Origin: Ophiobolus disseminans
Taxonomy: Eukaryota; Ascomycota; Dothideomycetes; Pleosporales; Phaeosphaeriaceae
Assembly: GCA_010093685.1 (NCBI GenBank)
Contig: MU006216.1
Coordinates: 943,065 to 1,007,064, forward strand
DNA length: 64,000 nt
Reading direction: 5' to 3'
Below the pieces are notes generated by a model. The model had not been told where the DNA came from. It saw only the letters and a list, made by a program, of their open reading frames with translations, and did no database searches. A program made the translations under genes and the position numbers. Shown here in pieces: positions 55,405 to 64,000 of this stretch. Numbering within the stretch: the stretch's first letter is position 1; the number at the start of each line of letters is the position of its first letter.

Positions 55405-56730
55405 ATGAAGCCCGGCAGCCTGCCAATGCGCCTCCGGCCGCGGCCAGCCTGCCAATTGTGCGACTACATCCTGCAGCAGCCTGCCGCCCGCCGCCCCTTC
55501 GTGTCTGCCTCGAGGCTCAGGACACCCTCGAGGCTCAGGACACCCTCGATCCGGAGGCAAGCCGCGCGGAGCCATGCCGCATTGCCGCAAAATATTGTTC
55601 GGAGCATCACGACCACCACCCGCCAGCTGCAGGAGCTGGAAAGTGCAGATGAGGGGAGTCTTTCGCTATCGGACCGCATTGCTGCGTTGAGGGAGAAGCT
55701 GGCGCAAGTGGAGGCACAGATCAAGGCAATATACGACTCGCCCAAGGTGGAGGCAGAGAATGTGATACTGCGGGCATTGGACGAGCTGGAGCATGTGGCA
55801 CGACAGGCGATTGCGATACGGTCGCGGCAGCCGCTACCTACAAAGGCACCCATACGGCAGAGTTCAGCGGGCGCGATACTGTCGGGACTGAGCGGGGAGG
55901 AAGATGTCAAGGGCACACAGAGCAAGACCAAGCCGAAGTCGTTCAAGCTGGACGCCCTTCCGTCGCCATCGTACATTTCGAAGCTGGCGGAGGAGCTCAT
56001 CAGGCATGAGAAGGTCTTCATCTCGCCAGACGTGCTCGGCCTGTACATCCACCTCCAGCGGCTAGTCGCCCGGCCCAAAGCCATACCCGAAGCCCTCTAC
56101 CTCTACGCGAACAAGCCTGTGCCTCAGGAGGGCTCGTCACCGCCCAAATTCTCGCACCCGTCGCCAAAGTCCGCGAAGCAGGCCGTCCCTGTAGACCTGG
56201 CCGACGAAGCTCTGACGGCTGCCATCGAAGCGAAGGACCTGCAGCTCGCACTCGCCGTCGTCGACCACACATACCGCACCCAAGCATGGCGTTGGCGCCG
56301 CTACTGGACGAAGCTGGGCCTGCCATCCGTGTTCGTCGGCCTCACACCCCTCGCCATCTACATGATTGCCCAGGAGCTGTCCGTCTACAGTAACTTCATC
56401 GACCCCTGGACCTTTAAGATGTACGCCATTGCCGGCATAAGCACCTATGTTCTGGGCACCGGCACGCTTGGATTCGTTGCGCTGACGACGTGGAACGACC
56501 ACCACGACCGAGTCGTCTGGCGGCCTGGCGTGCCGCTGCTGGACCGGTACATGCGGGAGGACGAGCGGGCGGCGCTGGACCGCATCGCGTGCGCGTGGGG
56601 CTTCAAGGAGACCTGGAGGCGGGGCGACGAGGAAGGCGACGATTGGGAGGGGCTGCGGCAGTGGGTGCTGCTGCGGGGGATGGTGCTGGATAAACCGGAC
56701 CTGATGCATGGTATGAATCCAAGGAGATAG
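55405..56730 (+). CDS. Mitochondrial membrane protein of unknown function
   Basis: Intronless, 441 aa from the ATG at 55405. The ORF is open upstream but overlaps the Vrp1 promoter, so I chose MKPGSLPMRLRPRPACQLCD, an Arg-rich amphipathic presequence with no acidic residue before about position 70. A coiled-coil segment follows (LREKLAQVEAQIKAIYDSPK). After that come SPSYISKLAEELIRHEKVFI, then ISPDVLGLYIHLQRLVARPK, then two hydrophobic stretches, LGLPSVFVGLTPLAIYMIAQ and MYAIAGISTYVLGTGTLGFV, compatible with an inner-membrane hairpin. The C-terminal domain is soluble (DRVVWRPGVPLLDRYMRED, GFKETWRRGDEEGDDWEGLR). Looks like a conserved Pezizomycotina mitochondrial protein; I do not recognise a named orthologue. 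Confidence 0.8.
   Translation: MKPGSLPMRLRPRPACQLCDYILQQPAARRPFVSASRLRTPSRLRTPSIRRQAARSHAALPQNIVRSITTTTRQLQELESADEGSLSLSDRIAALREKLAQVEAQIKAIYDSPKVEAENVILRALDELEHVARQAIAIRSRQPLPTKAPIRQSSAGAILSGLSGEEDVKGTQSKTKPKSFKLDALPSPSYISKLAEELIRHEKVFISPDVLGLYIHLQRLVARPKAIPEALYLYANKPVPQEGSSPPKFSHPSPKSAKQAVPVDLADEALTAAIEAKDLQLALAVVDHTYRTQAWRWRRYWTKLGLPSVFVGLTPLAIYMIAQELSVYSNFIDPWTFKMYAIAGISTYVLGTGTLGFVALTTWNDHHDRVVWRPGVPLLDRYMREDERAALDRIACAWGFKETWRRGDEEGDDWEGLRQWVLLRGMVLDKPDLMHGMNPRR
55513..55548 (+). repeat. 18-bp exact tandem duplication in a presequence
   Basis: The block AGGCTCAGGACACCCTCG occurs twice in direct succession, adding RLRTPS twice to the presequence of the mitochondrial protein. It keeps the reading frame and adds net positive charge to the targeting region. 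Likely a recent slippage event. Confidence 0.92.
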
Positions 56731-56862
56731 CTTGAGTATGAAGCGAGTTGTATTGTATGGTTGTCATACATGAGTGCGGTGTGATAGACGTGAGCAAAAA
56801 GACAGTCGTCGTCTTTCTACCTGAAGACATATCACGAGCATAAAAAATAATTGGTTCTTGTG

Positions 56863-56960
56863 CGACACCTGTGTGATTCGAACACACGCTCCCGAAGGAA
56901 CTGGCTAACTTCCATCTCAACGATGAGGTAGCAGGCCAGCGCGTTAACCACTCCGCCTAT
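56863..56960 (-). tRNA. tRNA-Ser(GCU)-like gene with intron; 5' acceptor strand does not pair
   Basis: On the minus strand a T-arm GTGTG-TTCGAAT-CACAC and the 3' acceptor strand AGGTGTC with discriminator G are clear. A long variable arm (TTCC-TTCGG-GAGC) indicates a class II tRNA. The anticodon stem CTGGC/GCCAG encloses a loop with GCT and an intron of about 22 nt after the anticodon. The D-arm GCG-GAGTGGTTAA-CGC is also good. The 5' acceptor strand expected to pair with AGGTGTC is missing: the upstream bases (ACAGAAA) do not match. Either the first seven bases have been replaced, or this is a tRNA pseudogene. Confidence 0.6.
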
Positions 56961-57102
56961 TTTCTGTTAGACGAATTCGTAGAATAGGGTGAAGGCCTAT
57001 AATCACCAAAGTGCCAGCTCTTTTGCTGTTTTATGCATTCTTCACACGTTAAATGTATTATATACTACTTCCAATAGTGCCACGCAAACGCGGGGTCAAG
57101 AT

Positions 57103-58322
57103 ATGGGTTTCCAGTGCAGACACAAAGAAGGTGATTGGACGGATTTGAACCGGCATATGGTGGAGTCGCACTGCGTTCGGGTGGCGCGGGGAGGGGTAGC
57201 GCCGGGTAGGAGGTCTAAGTTTTACATACGTTAACCGTGTTACGTTTAGCCCCCTGTCAATACTCAAGCTTCGAAGACGTTAGATGGAATCGAAGCTCAT
57301 GTTTCTTTTGAGATTGCGGGTTGTTTTGCTATGTAGCAGTGATTTGTCGACAACGACTACGAACTCGAATTTTGGTAGCGGGAAGAGAGTTATACTTGGG
57401 TGTGCTGGGATGAGGTATTCTCGTTATTCTGGTTGCTGTTCTTTCTAGAAAATGTGCATGGTCAGACACTTGTTATGTTTTCCACTTGGTTCACGAGACT
57501 GTGATTAATTTAGGTAGGATTTCTGACTTCGAGGTTTTCCAAGTCGCGATCCAGCATTTCCACCACCTCCTCCGTAGCCAATCCAACTCGCTGATTTTCT
57601 GAGCCGGACATAGCCAGGATACTGCGAAAGGTTTGAGCAGATAGATAATGGGAGAAAGCCGTAGAAACGGATCTACGTGGCTAATATTGACAGGAGCTGC
57701 GCATTCCCTAGCCTTCTATGATACTACCTACCTATGCAACTACTTCTACACGTGCCCATTCCATGGCTGTCCCAACTCTTTCAAAGATTTCAGGCATTGG
57801 CGACACACTGCAGGTGCAATGCGTATCACAAAGGTCAAATCGCAACACCCTTTAGCGAAGAATCAAATAGTAGATGGCACCCAAAAGATACCGTGCGCAA
57901 GAAAGTGCGGCGCGACGTTCGCAAGCTACTCAGTATGATATGCTCATACCAACAAAGCTAGCTTCGACAAAAGGGGAAACTTGCAAGCATGTCCGCACAA
58001 GGTGCAGGCTATGGCGCCTGTAGACTATCCTGGACCAGAGTGTGTTTCTCGGTACACAACAACCCGAGGCTACATGAACCACGCCGTCAAGGCCCACATA
58101 TGGGTTGAGCGATGTCTCTACCGTTGTCAGAAGGGCGACGACTTCTACAACGATTTGTACGCTCTGACCATACACGAGGTTAAATGCAAGGGTATGGTCC
58201 GACCAAGGCGATTTGACGGGGCCGTCAAAGTCGACTTACTGGAAGACCTTTTCGTAAACCAGCTATCTATGGTAATCGTCGCTCGTGCTTCGAGCCATCC
58301 TCCAAAGTCTTGGAAAGCCTGA
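57103..58322 (+). pseudogene. C2H2-like zinc-finger gene remnants
   Basis: Plus-strand fragments carry zinc-finger-like spacing. 57103-57234: MGFQCRHKEGDWTDLNRHMV, a finger-type Cys/His run. 57640-57938: NYFYTCPFHGCPNSFKDFRH followed by WRHT, and CARKCGATFASYSV ending at TGA. 57939-58322 continues in the same frame: KASFDKRGNLQACPHK, ECVSRYTTTRGYMNHAVKAH (a C...H-x3-H finger) and VERCLYRCQKGDDFYNDLYA. The in-frame TGA at 57936-57938 could lie in a short GTATGA...AAAAG intron of about 43 nt, or be a lesion. No complete start-to-stop gene model was found. DNA-binding by homology only. Confidence 0.45.
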
Positions 58323-58583
58323 CGACAACGTCTGGATGATGACATCAAGATCTTGCGAAGGGCATCTTCGAGGACACAAAGACTGACCTGGAGATGCACA
58401 TTCTCTTAGCTCGACTAGTTGCCATGTACGATATCCACACCTGCGTTGCACCGACAAAGCAACATACAGACGCGGGCACAATAGTTGATCCAATTTGTTT
58501 CCTAAGCTGGATATAGCCAGCACACTGTTGAAGATGGAGCAGAGAAGAAATAGAGAAACCTTTAGAGACGGATGTACGTAGTT
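57594..58583 (+). repeat. Diverged duplicated cassette (57594-57680 and 58497-58583)
   Basis: The segment at 57594-57680 (TTTTCTGAGCCGGACATAGC ... GAGCAGATAGATAATGG ... ACGGATCTACGT) is repeated about 900 bp downstream at 58497-58583 (TTTCCTAAGCTGGATATAGC ... GAGCAGAGAAGAAATAG ... ACGGATGTACGT). The downstream copy reads FPKLDIASTLLKMEQRRNRE; the upstream copy is the same peptide pattern (FSEPDIARILRKV) broken by stops. This implies a duplication of the zinc-finger locus followed by decay. Confidence 0.65.
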
Positions 58584-58670
58584 CGCCCTACTCAGGCGTT
58601 CAATACAGATCCATAATCATAGGATACTATGGCGCTGCAGCTTGTCGTAAGCCAGTGGCCCGAAGAGTTC

Positions 58671-59342
58671 TCAGAGCTGTTTTACGAAGGAGTACCTAGC
58701 AAGAAGCCTGTCTATCCTCGCAGTACTTTCAGCTCGACACAAGATTTGCAAAAGATGCTGAGGATAGACAGGACTATGTAAGATAGGCCACAAATACTTG
58801 CAACAACTTGTGGCATCGCACTTGCTACCAAAGCTGGAGACCTTGCGAATGTGGTAGAACGGCTTCACACGCGTTAAATGTGGGATTCCCGCTCCCTCTC
58901 AATACAGGCTACACGCGCGATTGCCCATGGCAAGGCCGTGCAACGACAGGTATCGCAAATGGCAGAGGAAACGCATGCCATGCCAGATGCCCTGAGCCTC
59001 GTCTATGATGATCCGGTCGAACAGGCCCTCACGACTGATGGCAGGGTCCTCCGAACACTGTTGCAGCTGATTGAAGGTCGCAACGACCACAGTCCTCGAT
59101 GCATTGCGCCAGTTGTAGACTGGGTGCCGTTTGTCAAACGTCAACCGGGTTTTGCCGGGTCCTGCTTCCTGACTGTAGTATTGTGTCGTGCCATGCATCT
59201 GGTGAAGCAAGATAGCTGGGAAGCGTGAAATGAACATGGCCTGTGCGGTACCTAGATCCATCAACTCCATCTTCTCTTTCACTATGGGATGCCGTTCCTC
59301 GGAAAACCGTGTTGACATGGGCAAACAACAAGTGCGTTGCAC
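58671..59342 (-). pseudogene. SNF2/DEAD-type helicase fragment
   Basis: A minus-strand ORF (59342-58899) contains WRNASRTVVVATFNQLQQ followed by GLFDRIIIDEAQGIWHGM. This is the motif Ia/Ib-II region of SNF2-family ATPases, with DEAQ as Walker B. Nothing upstream (the 5' end would run into the TMA17-like gene) supplies the Walker A motif. Downstream of 58899 the frame is closed, although ORF 58868-58671 contains a possible continuation (STARIDRLLARYSFVKQL). Only a piece of the ATPase core is left, so it is non-functional. It may be the 5' neighbour or relic of the same element as the zinc-finger remnants. Confidence 0.5.
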
Positions 59343-59489
59343 CCTGGGAAGAGTCGGTGGCTGCTTACGTAAGTGCGCCTACCCCACCTGCCACCAAACT
59401 TCATCTCGCGCGGTCCACTGCGGAACTCATCCGCGACCACAACTCGAACAAACATCTCCACCCCATCAACCCATCGCGTCAACTCCAAC

Positions 59490-59927
59490 ATGTCCGCTGA
59501 AGCCCAACCCATAACCCTCACGCGCTTCGCCACCGCGCTCCAAGATCTCCCCATCGACGCCATCTACTCCAAGCACGCCGAGCTGCGCAACAACATCTCG
59601 CACATGGAGAGCTCGAACCAGCAGCTGGAGGACTTTGCGCGTGAAAACGACGACCGCGAGTGCTACGAGGCGCTGCTTGAGAATCGGCAGGTTATTGCGC
59701 GGTTCGAAGAAAGAATTCAAGCGCTCCGGAAGGAGGTCACAGAGGTTAGAGGACTGCCGTGGAGGCCGCGTGAGGATGAGGTGGAGAAGGGTGGACATGT
59801 AGCTGCGCCGGCGCCTGTGGCTGCGGTGAATGGAGGTGGTGCGAATGGTGTGGGTGCACAAGAGGACCAGAGGAATGGAATCGGTGCGAGTGCGCAGGGT
59901 GAGGAAGAGGATGGTGTGTTTCTGTGA
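59490..59927 (+). CDS. TMA17: TMA17/ADC17-like proteasome assembly chaperone
   Basis: Intronless, 145 aa. In yeast Tma17 is a stress-induced chaperone helping assemble the proteasome base (Rpt6-Rpt3) and is associated with ribosomes. The protein begins MSAEAQPITLTRFATALQDL, with the helical core RNNISHMESSNQQLEDFARE and CYEALLENRQVIARFEERIQ followed by ALRKEV. This matches the yeast pattern of a short helix, an N-[ST]-I-x-H-[LM]-x-x-SN motif and then an ENxxVIxxxxxRIxAL helix. The tail is acidic and Gly/Ala-rich and ends EEEDGVFL. Length is close to the yeast protein. Start codon chosen at the ATG preceded by an A/C-rich leader; an open frame upstream lacks similarity. Orthology is inferred from motif pattern only. 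Confidence 0.68.
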   Translation: MSAEAQPITLTRFATALQDLPIDAIYSKHAELRNNISHMESSNQQLEDFARENDDRECYEALLENRQVIARFEERIQALRKEVTEVRGLPWRPREDEVEKGGHVAAPAPVAAVNGGGANGVGAQEDQRNGIGASAQGEEEDGVFL

Positions 59928-61031
59928 GAAGTTGGCAAACGGTTTACGGGACGATACATACTTCGGAATTGCTTTGAAATGATGGGCAAAGTCACCTTAG
60001 ACATGGGATTAGCAGGCGGTCGATGCAAACACTTGGAGCACGCGTCTACGAAATATGGCGGAGGGTATGCGGACATATTCCTTAGAGACCGTACTGTACT
60101 GACGCATTCTCAGTGCACGAAATCGAACACAACGACTATGGGCCGACCTAGTTGCCAGCAAGGACACACGTTCATGTTTATCTTGGTCATGGAAGCTGCC
60201 TTTAGGAGACATGTCCGCGGACAGTCGAGTACGATATGAAGAGATCGAAACGTGCAAGAATGAATGCATGCAAACATAGGTCGTTTCCTGATTGTCTGCG
60301 ACGACTTGTTCTGGTGATTATGTTGGGTGAAGTGAAGTGATGTCGTCGCCCGGTCGTACTTTCCTTCTCGGCTTGCTGACATCACCTAGTGCCACTTTCC
60401 CCAAATATGTCCAGCCTCTTCGGCTAATCAGCCCAACCAAGACTTCTGTCTATTTTAATATAGACCAACAAGTAATGCCTGTGCTGACGTACTTGCTGTG
60501 TCTAGGTCGTGTTCCCTTCTTCCATCTTCGCTGGCTGGATAGTACCCGAAGCCTCCAGCAACTGTGCCTCACGCAATCGACAACATCACAGGGTACAATC
60601 CCGACTATTGTTCACCGGAATTCTTGCTATGCGATCTGCTCTGATTGGATTGTTGTGCTGACAGGCCAATCTATCCGGGGACCAAGGGTGTGGTCACAGG
60701 ACGTGGGGCCATGCAGGACTACATAGGTACAAGGTTCTACGAAGGTGAGTTGAGTGTTCTGTAGGGCAACGACCCAAGTTGATTGAAACATCTTCCTATC
60801 TTGATGAATTTATCAGTTCAGTTGCCCTGTAAGACCTTGATTCGGCCGTGGGGGCCTGTCAGTCAACCCGGGGTTGTCTCTCTTGGCTCGGTCATGTGCT
60901 GGATCGCATCACTGACGAGCTTCCACGAAATGCGCACAGCACTGAAAACTTAGTTGCGAATTAAAATCGACGGAATCCTTCTTTACTGACCTTGCTAGGC
61001 CTTCCCTTCCTCTCGTGCATGTTCTAGCAAC
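59928..61031. other. 1.1-kb intergenic region
   Basis: No supported gene. On the plus strand around 60,590-60,740 a short protein-like run (IDNITGYNPDYCSPEF, later GTKGVVTGRGAMQDYIGTRF) is interrupted by TGA and could be an exon relic of an unknown gene. ORF 60337-60726 in another frame has no motif. Confidence 0.35.
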
Positions 61032-62654
61032 ATGCCTCTTGTTCACTTCGCCTTCGACGGCTACGTCACTTCACCAACAACCGCTTCGCAAGACCCCTAT
61101 GGTATCGCCAAAATTAGCGGCTTCTATGGTCCAGGTACCTGGTCTGGATGGATACTCGCAGCTGTGGCATCAGCAATTCGCATATTTACGAACCCGCACG
61201 CAAAACTCGACCCCAACACTTGGCTCTTCGTCGTCGGCACAAACTGGGCAGCTGTGGATATCTTTCGCACTCTTCCGAGGGTCTACCTCACGGACGAGGC
61301 ATCCCCAAAGGCCATTGGTCATCTCTCTGCAGCTTTGATGTTCACATGCTGGGGTAACATATACGGGTTGATACAGCTTTCTGTGCTCCTGTGCAGGTCA
61401 GAAGAAAATTCTCCGCCAACACAACGCATGATCACCCAAGCCATCGGCCTCGTGCTACCTAGTTTTGCGCAGACTGCCGTGGCTTTCTCCGTCTCCACCA
61501 ACGCCGACGGAGGCTCGACACTAGGAGGTGTTGACCTACTCACAATTCCATTCCTCTACTTTGGCTCCGAGTTTGACATTCGGGGACGTGAGATTGTACT
61601 TTGGGGATTTTTCTGTTCCGCGTTCGTTCTTTCTAATATCATCTTCATCGCCAGTCCTTCCCTTTTGGGCGTCTGGCTTTATCGGTCACATGAGCGCGTT
61701 CGCCCTCGTATGCGGGCCATCAAATCGCTATTGTACGGTCGAGACTGGTTGTACGTCGTGACTCTCGTGGCGTTTTGCTTCTGTAGTATCTTAGGGTACT
61801 TTTCCTTCGTTATCGAGCTTTCCAGCGAGAAATTTTCTCTGCCATTCTGGGTAAGGTTCATGTTGAGCTTTCTACCCTTATTCTGCCTGGGCTTTGCTGC
61901 ATCTATACTCTATGGTCTATGCTTTGTGTGTATGGTCGCCTGGTATTTCGTTACGCTCTTCTCTACTGGCTTCAAGTCTTGGGGCGCCGCTTGTTTCTTC
62001 ATGCCATTTGCTCCACAATCAATCACAGAATGGGATCAAGCATTTGGTCTTGTAGTAGGTGTAATACTACTCTTCGGCGTTGAGATCTGTCCTGCCATTT
62101 TAAGATACAAAAAAGAGAGGCAAGAGTTCGTAGAAGATTTGGAAAACAGAATGGAAGAAGCTCGCGAGAATCGCTCCAATCTGAACCCAGATCTTATATC
62201 GAACGCAACTATGGCAGAGAGGCTGTCAGGAACCCACATAGAGCTCGAGGATTTGACGAATAAAGACGAACCAGACGGCCCTCTCCCATCAATAACAGGG
62301 CCATCAGTGCGTGGCTCAACGATAACGGAGGGTCATGTTGACGAAGCATTGCTCTCCACGCCTAGCTGCGCAAAACCGCCACGTTCACATACAAAACGTC
62401 ACGGAACCCCTCACAGAAGAACAAATGACTGCAGGCTGGCGCAGCGACGAAAGGAAAAATCGAACCATATCATTCCCGACCTCCCCATCTCCATCCAACC
62501 CCCTCATGGCCGTTCCGATGTCGAAACAGATGATGAATCACTAGCTGTCACAGCCCTACGTCCCTCATCCCATCAAGGAGATCACATCGAGGACGACTAT
62601 ATGATGAGCGGAGCACTGCCCTTTGGATACTTCTATATGTCAGCTTGCCACTGA
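61032..62654 (+). CDS. Fungal multi-pass membrane protein, uncharacterised
   Basis: Intronless, 540 aa. The N-terminal part SQDPYGIAKISGFYGPGTWS followed by GWILAAVASAIRIF and DPNTWLFVVGTNWAAVDIFR is a conserved opening seen in a family of Pezizomycotina membrane proteins. About eight to nine hydrophobic segments follow: AALMFTCWGNIYGLIQLSVL, MITQAIGLVLPSFAQTAVAF, IVLWGFFCSAFVLSNIIFIA, WLYVVTLVAFCFCSILGYF, FMLSFLPLFCLGFAASILYG, LCFVCMVAWYFVTLF, FGLVVGVILLFGVEI. The C-terminal 180 residues are hydrophilic, with a Lys/Glu-rich amphipathic stretch (KKERQEFVEDLENRMEEARE) and an unstructured tail. There is no signal peptide beyond the first helix. Transporter or receptor function cannot be claimed. 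Confidence 0.8.
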   Translation: MPLVHFAFDGYVTSPTTASQDPYGIAKISGFYGPGTWSGWILAAVASAIRIFTNPHAKLDPNTWLFVVGTNWAAVDIFRTLPRVYLTDEASPKAIGHLSAALMFTCWGNIYGLIQLSVLLCRSEENSPPTQRMITQAIGLVLPSFAQTAVAFSVSTNADGGSTLGGVDLLTIPFLYFGSEFDIRGREIVLWGFFCSAFVLSNIIFIASPSLLGVWLYRSHERVRPRMRAIKSLLYGRDWLYVVTLVAFCFCSILGYFSFVIELSSEKFSLPFWVRFMLSFLPLFCLGFAASILYGLCFVCMVAWYFVTLFSTGFKSWGAACFFMPFAPQSITEWDQAFGLVVGVILLFGVEICPAILRYKKERQEFVEDLENRMEEARENRSNLNPDLISNATMAERLSGTHIELEDLTNKDEPDGPLPSITGPSVRGSTITEGHVDEALLSTPSCAKPPRSHTKRHGTPHRRTNDCRLAQRRKEKSNHIIPDLPISIQPPHGRSDVETDDESLAVTALRPSSHQGDHIEDDYMMSGALPFGYFYMSACH

Positions 62655-62831
62655 TGGTGATTGAATGGAAAGCGAACAAGAGCAACAGAGCATTGTCCGC
62701 GGACAACGGGACCTCAGTATCTGGCCCTTTCTTAGACATGTTTCGATCTCTTGCTAGAAGGGTCGTTGTATAGAAGCAGCCGGTTATAGACAAAATGCTA
62801 GACTATTCTTCACAGGACATGTTGAAACTAG

Positions 62832-63632
62832 CTACACCACCCACCGCCTGATCACGTCCTCATCCACATCTCTTACCAACACGTGAAAATGCTCCAAGCT
62901 CCTCACGCTCTGCAGATTCGTTGTGTTCTTGAACCAAATAATCTTGCTCCCTTCTTCCTTCTCTCCCGCCTTTTGCCTGAACTCTTTCCCAACAAAATCC
63001 GTGACCAACCTCCGTCCCTCGTCGTTCAACGCGCCTTCACTATTCACGGGCAGTCGTTGCTTCAGCCACACGACAATATGACGAATGCCGGGCTCGAATG
63101 AATAAGTCCAGTCATTCCGCAAGATCGTGTAGTCCTCGGGATCCGCAAAAGGCATCGCGCTGCGTACATCGAACCTCAGCGCCCCAGTCTCGTCTTCAAG
63201 CGGTTCCCAGAACAACCGCTGCTGAAGCAAATACACCATAACGCTCCCGTACTTCTCTTTCACATGCGCGGTCCAAGCTAGATACGCTTTTAGTGCGCTG
63301 GGCCAGCGCTTCAGCTCATCGAGTTGGTTGGTCGAAATCAGGTGGTGCAGGTTGGCCCATGAATGTGGCGTAAACTCCGCGTCGGTGAGGGAGAGTTGGT
63401 GCCAGTCGATGGCTGTAAGTGCAAAAGGCGGATTGTCGCGTGGGAAAGGTAAGGCGCTTGGGTCTGGGTTGGCTTTCCATGTTGATTCGAAGGTTGAGGG
63501 GAGGGATGACTTGTCGATTTCGAAATGAGGTGGCATGGTGTATCGGCGGATAGTTGAGGAGGTATGTAGGGGGACAGGAAGCGGTATTGACGACTTGCAC
63601 CGCAAGCTTTTAGGTCCTAAGCGATGTACCAT
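62832..63632 (-). CDS. DUF3605 protein (N-acetylglucosamine-induced protein 1 / GIG1-like)
   Basis: Intronless, 266 aa from the ATG at 63632; an inner ATG at 63536 (MPPHFEIDKSS) gives 234 aa and may be the true start, because the extra N-terminus is Arg/Ser-rich and could be a presequence. Conserved DUF3605 features: PHSWANLHHLISTNQLDELK, RWPSALKAYLAWTAHVKEKY followed by GSVMVYLLQQRLFW, FADPEDYTILRNDWTYSFEP followed by GIRHIVVWLKQRLPV, and WFKNTTNLQSVRSLEHFHVL followed by VRDVD at the C-terminus. In Candida the GIG1 member is induced by GlcNAc; the biochemical role is unknown. Convergent with the membrane protein upstream (177 bp between stops). Confidence 0.9.
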   Translation of the reverse strand: MVHRLGPKSLRCKSSIPLPVPLHTSSTIRRYTMPPHFEIDKSSLPSTFESTWKANPDPSALPFPRDNPPFALTAIDWHQLSLTDAEFTPHSWANLHHLISTNQLDELKRWPSALKAYLAWTAHVKEKYGSVMVYLLQQRLFWEPLEDETGALRFDVRSAMPFADPEDYTILRNDWTYSFEPGIRHIVVWLKQRLPVNSEGALNDEGRRLVTDFVGKEFRQKAGEKEEGSKIIWFKNTTNLQSVRSLEHFHVLVRDVDEDVIRRWVV

Positions 63633-64000
63633 GTATACTTTGTGGTGTTACATCAGTACTTTCGGGCGGAAGTGATGCCGGAACAGGACAGCTGCAGGAA
63701 CGACCCCAACGCCTGCAGCTGCCACGACGAGCGATAGTCTAATACGACTTCGCATCGTTGTCTTCTGATGGAAGGAAAGCGATGAGAGACGCAGGCCATT
63801 TGCAGCGACAAATTGCGAGGAGGCACAAGTCGAGCGGGGCACGACATAAGCTTCGACCAGTTCTACGCTCCTTCCCGCAAACCATCTCGCCAAAGAAACG
63901 AACTCCAGACCGTCATCTCTTATCATCGCAATTCACATCTAATAAGCTCTGTCCTACCTATTCAAGCACACTCGCGTTCTGTTAGAGCGAGCTTGCTCAA
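63633..64000. other. Right edge, no gene supported
   Basis: A minus-strand run of 92 codons (63926-63648) ends in a hydrophobic stretch (LSLVVAAAGVGVVPAAVLF) that could be a membrane segment of a small or spliced gene extending past the window, but an opposing plus ORF covers the same bases. Not enough for a call. Confidence 0.3.

Noticed and set aside
60337..60726. 129-codon plus ORF
   Set aside because: No motif; a different frame at 60.6-60.7 kb looks more protein-like but is interrupted.
63648..63926. 92-codon minus ORF with hydrophobic end
   Set aside because: Opposed by a plus ORF and cut by the window edge context; not enough evidence.

Overview
The window looks like nuclear DNA of a filamentous ascomycete, most likely a plant-associated Dothideomycete (Pleosporales-like). 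Genes carry short introns of about 45-75 nt with GTRNGT donors and YAG acceptors. The proteins are typical of Pezizomycotina: a DUF3638/DUF3645 giant protein, a DUF3605 protein, a Zn2Cys6 factor, a PDR-type ABC transporter and a secreted family-3 pectate lyase. Nothing bacterial or viral was recognised. Exon models were built by hand from reading frame, splice signals and family motifs.

Layout. 1-5 kb: 3' part of a nucleoside hydrolase, a tail-anchored GIY-YIG protein and SEC13. 5-18.2 kb: a decayed conserved gene, an intact pectate lyase, and a roughly 2,870-codon helicase-like gene carrying one frameshift and two in-frame stops. 18.2-33.1 kb: gene-poor, with a 245-aa conserved protein, a single-pass membrane protein and a spliced 172-aa secreted proline-rich protein with an acidic tail. 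33-38.4 kb: PUF6, a PAP2 lipid phosphatase and an ankyrin protein. 38.4-43.4 kb: no credible gene, but a long array of diverged copies of a ~31-bp motif at ~110-180 bp spacing, the most unusual structure here. 43.7-52.2 kb: a Zn2Cys6 regulator divergent from a PDR/ABCG drug-efflux pump. 52.5-53.5 kb: a degraded TDT/SLAC1-type permease. 53.6-56.7 kb: verprolin/WIP divergent from a mitochondrial membrane protein. 56.8-59.3 kb: a tRNA-Ser-like relic, zinc-finger remnants with a duplicated cassette, and a SNF2 helicase fragment. 59.4-64 kb: a TMA17-like proteasome chaperone, a multi-pass membrane protein and a DUF3605 protein.

How it fits together. Most intact genes are housekeeping: ER export and nuclear pores (SEC13), ribosome biogenesis or mRNA control (PUF6), actin assembly (VRP1), proteasome assembly (TMA17), lipid dephosphorylation (PAP2). 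They are interleaved with accessory material: the pectate lyase, the regulator/ABC pair, several relics and the repeat array. This suggests a locus gaining, duplicating and losing accessory sequence between conserved genes. Two GC-AG introns (one in the regulator, one in the ABC gene) and several broken genes deserve checks against RNA-seq and independent reads, because assembly indels could mimic some lesions.
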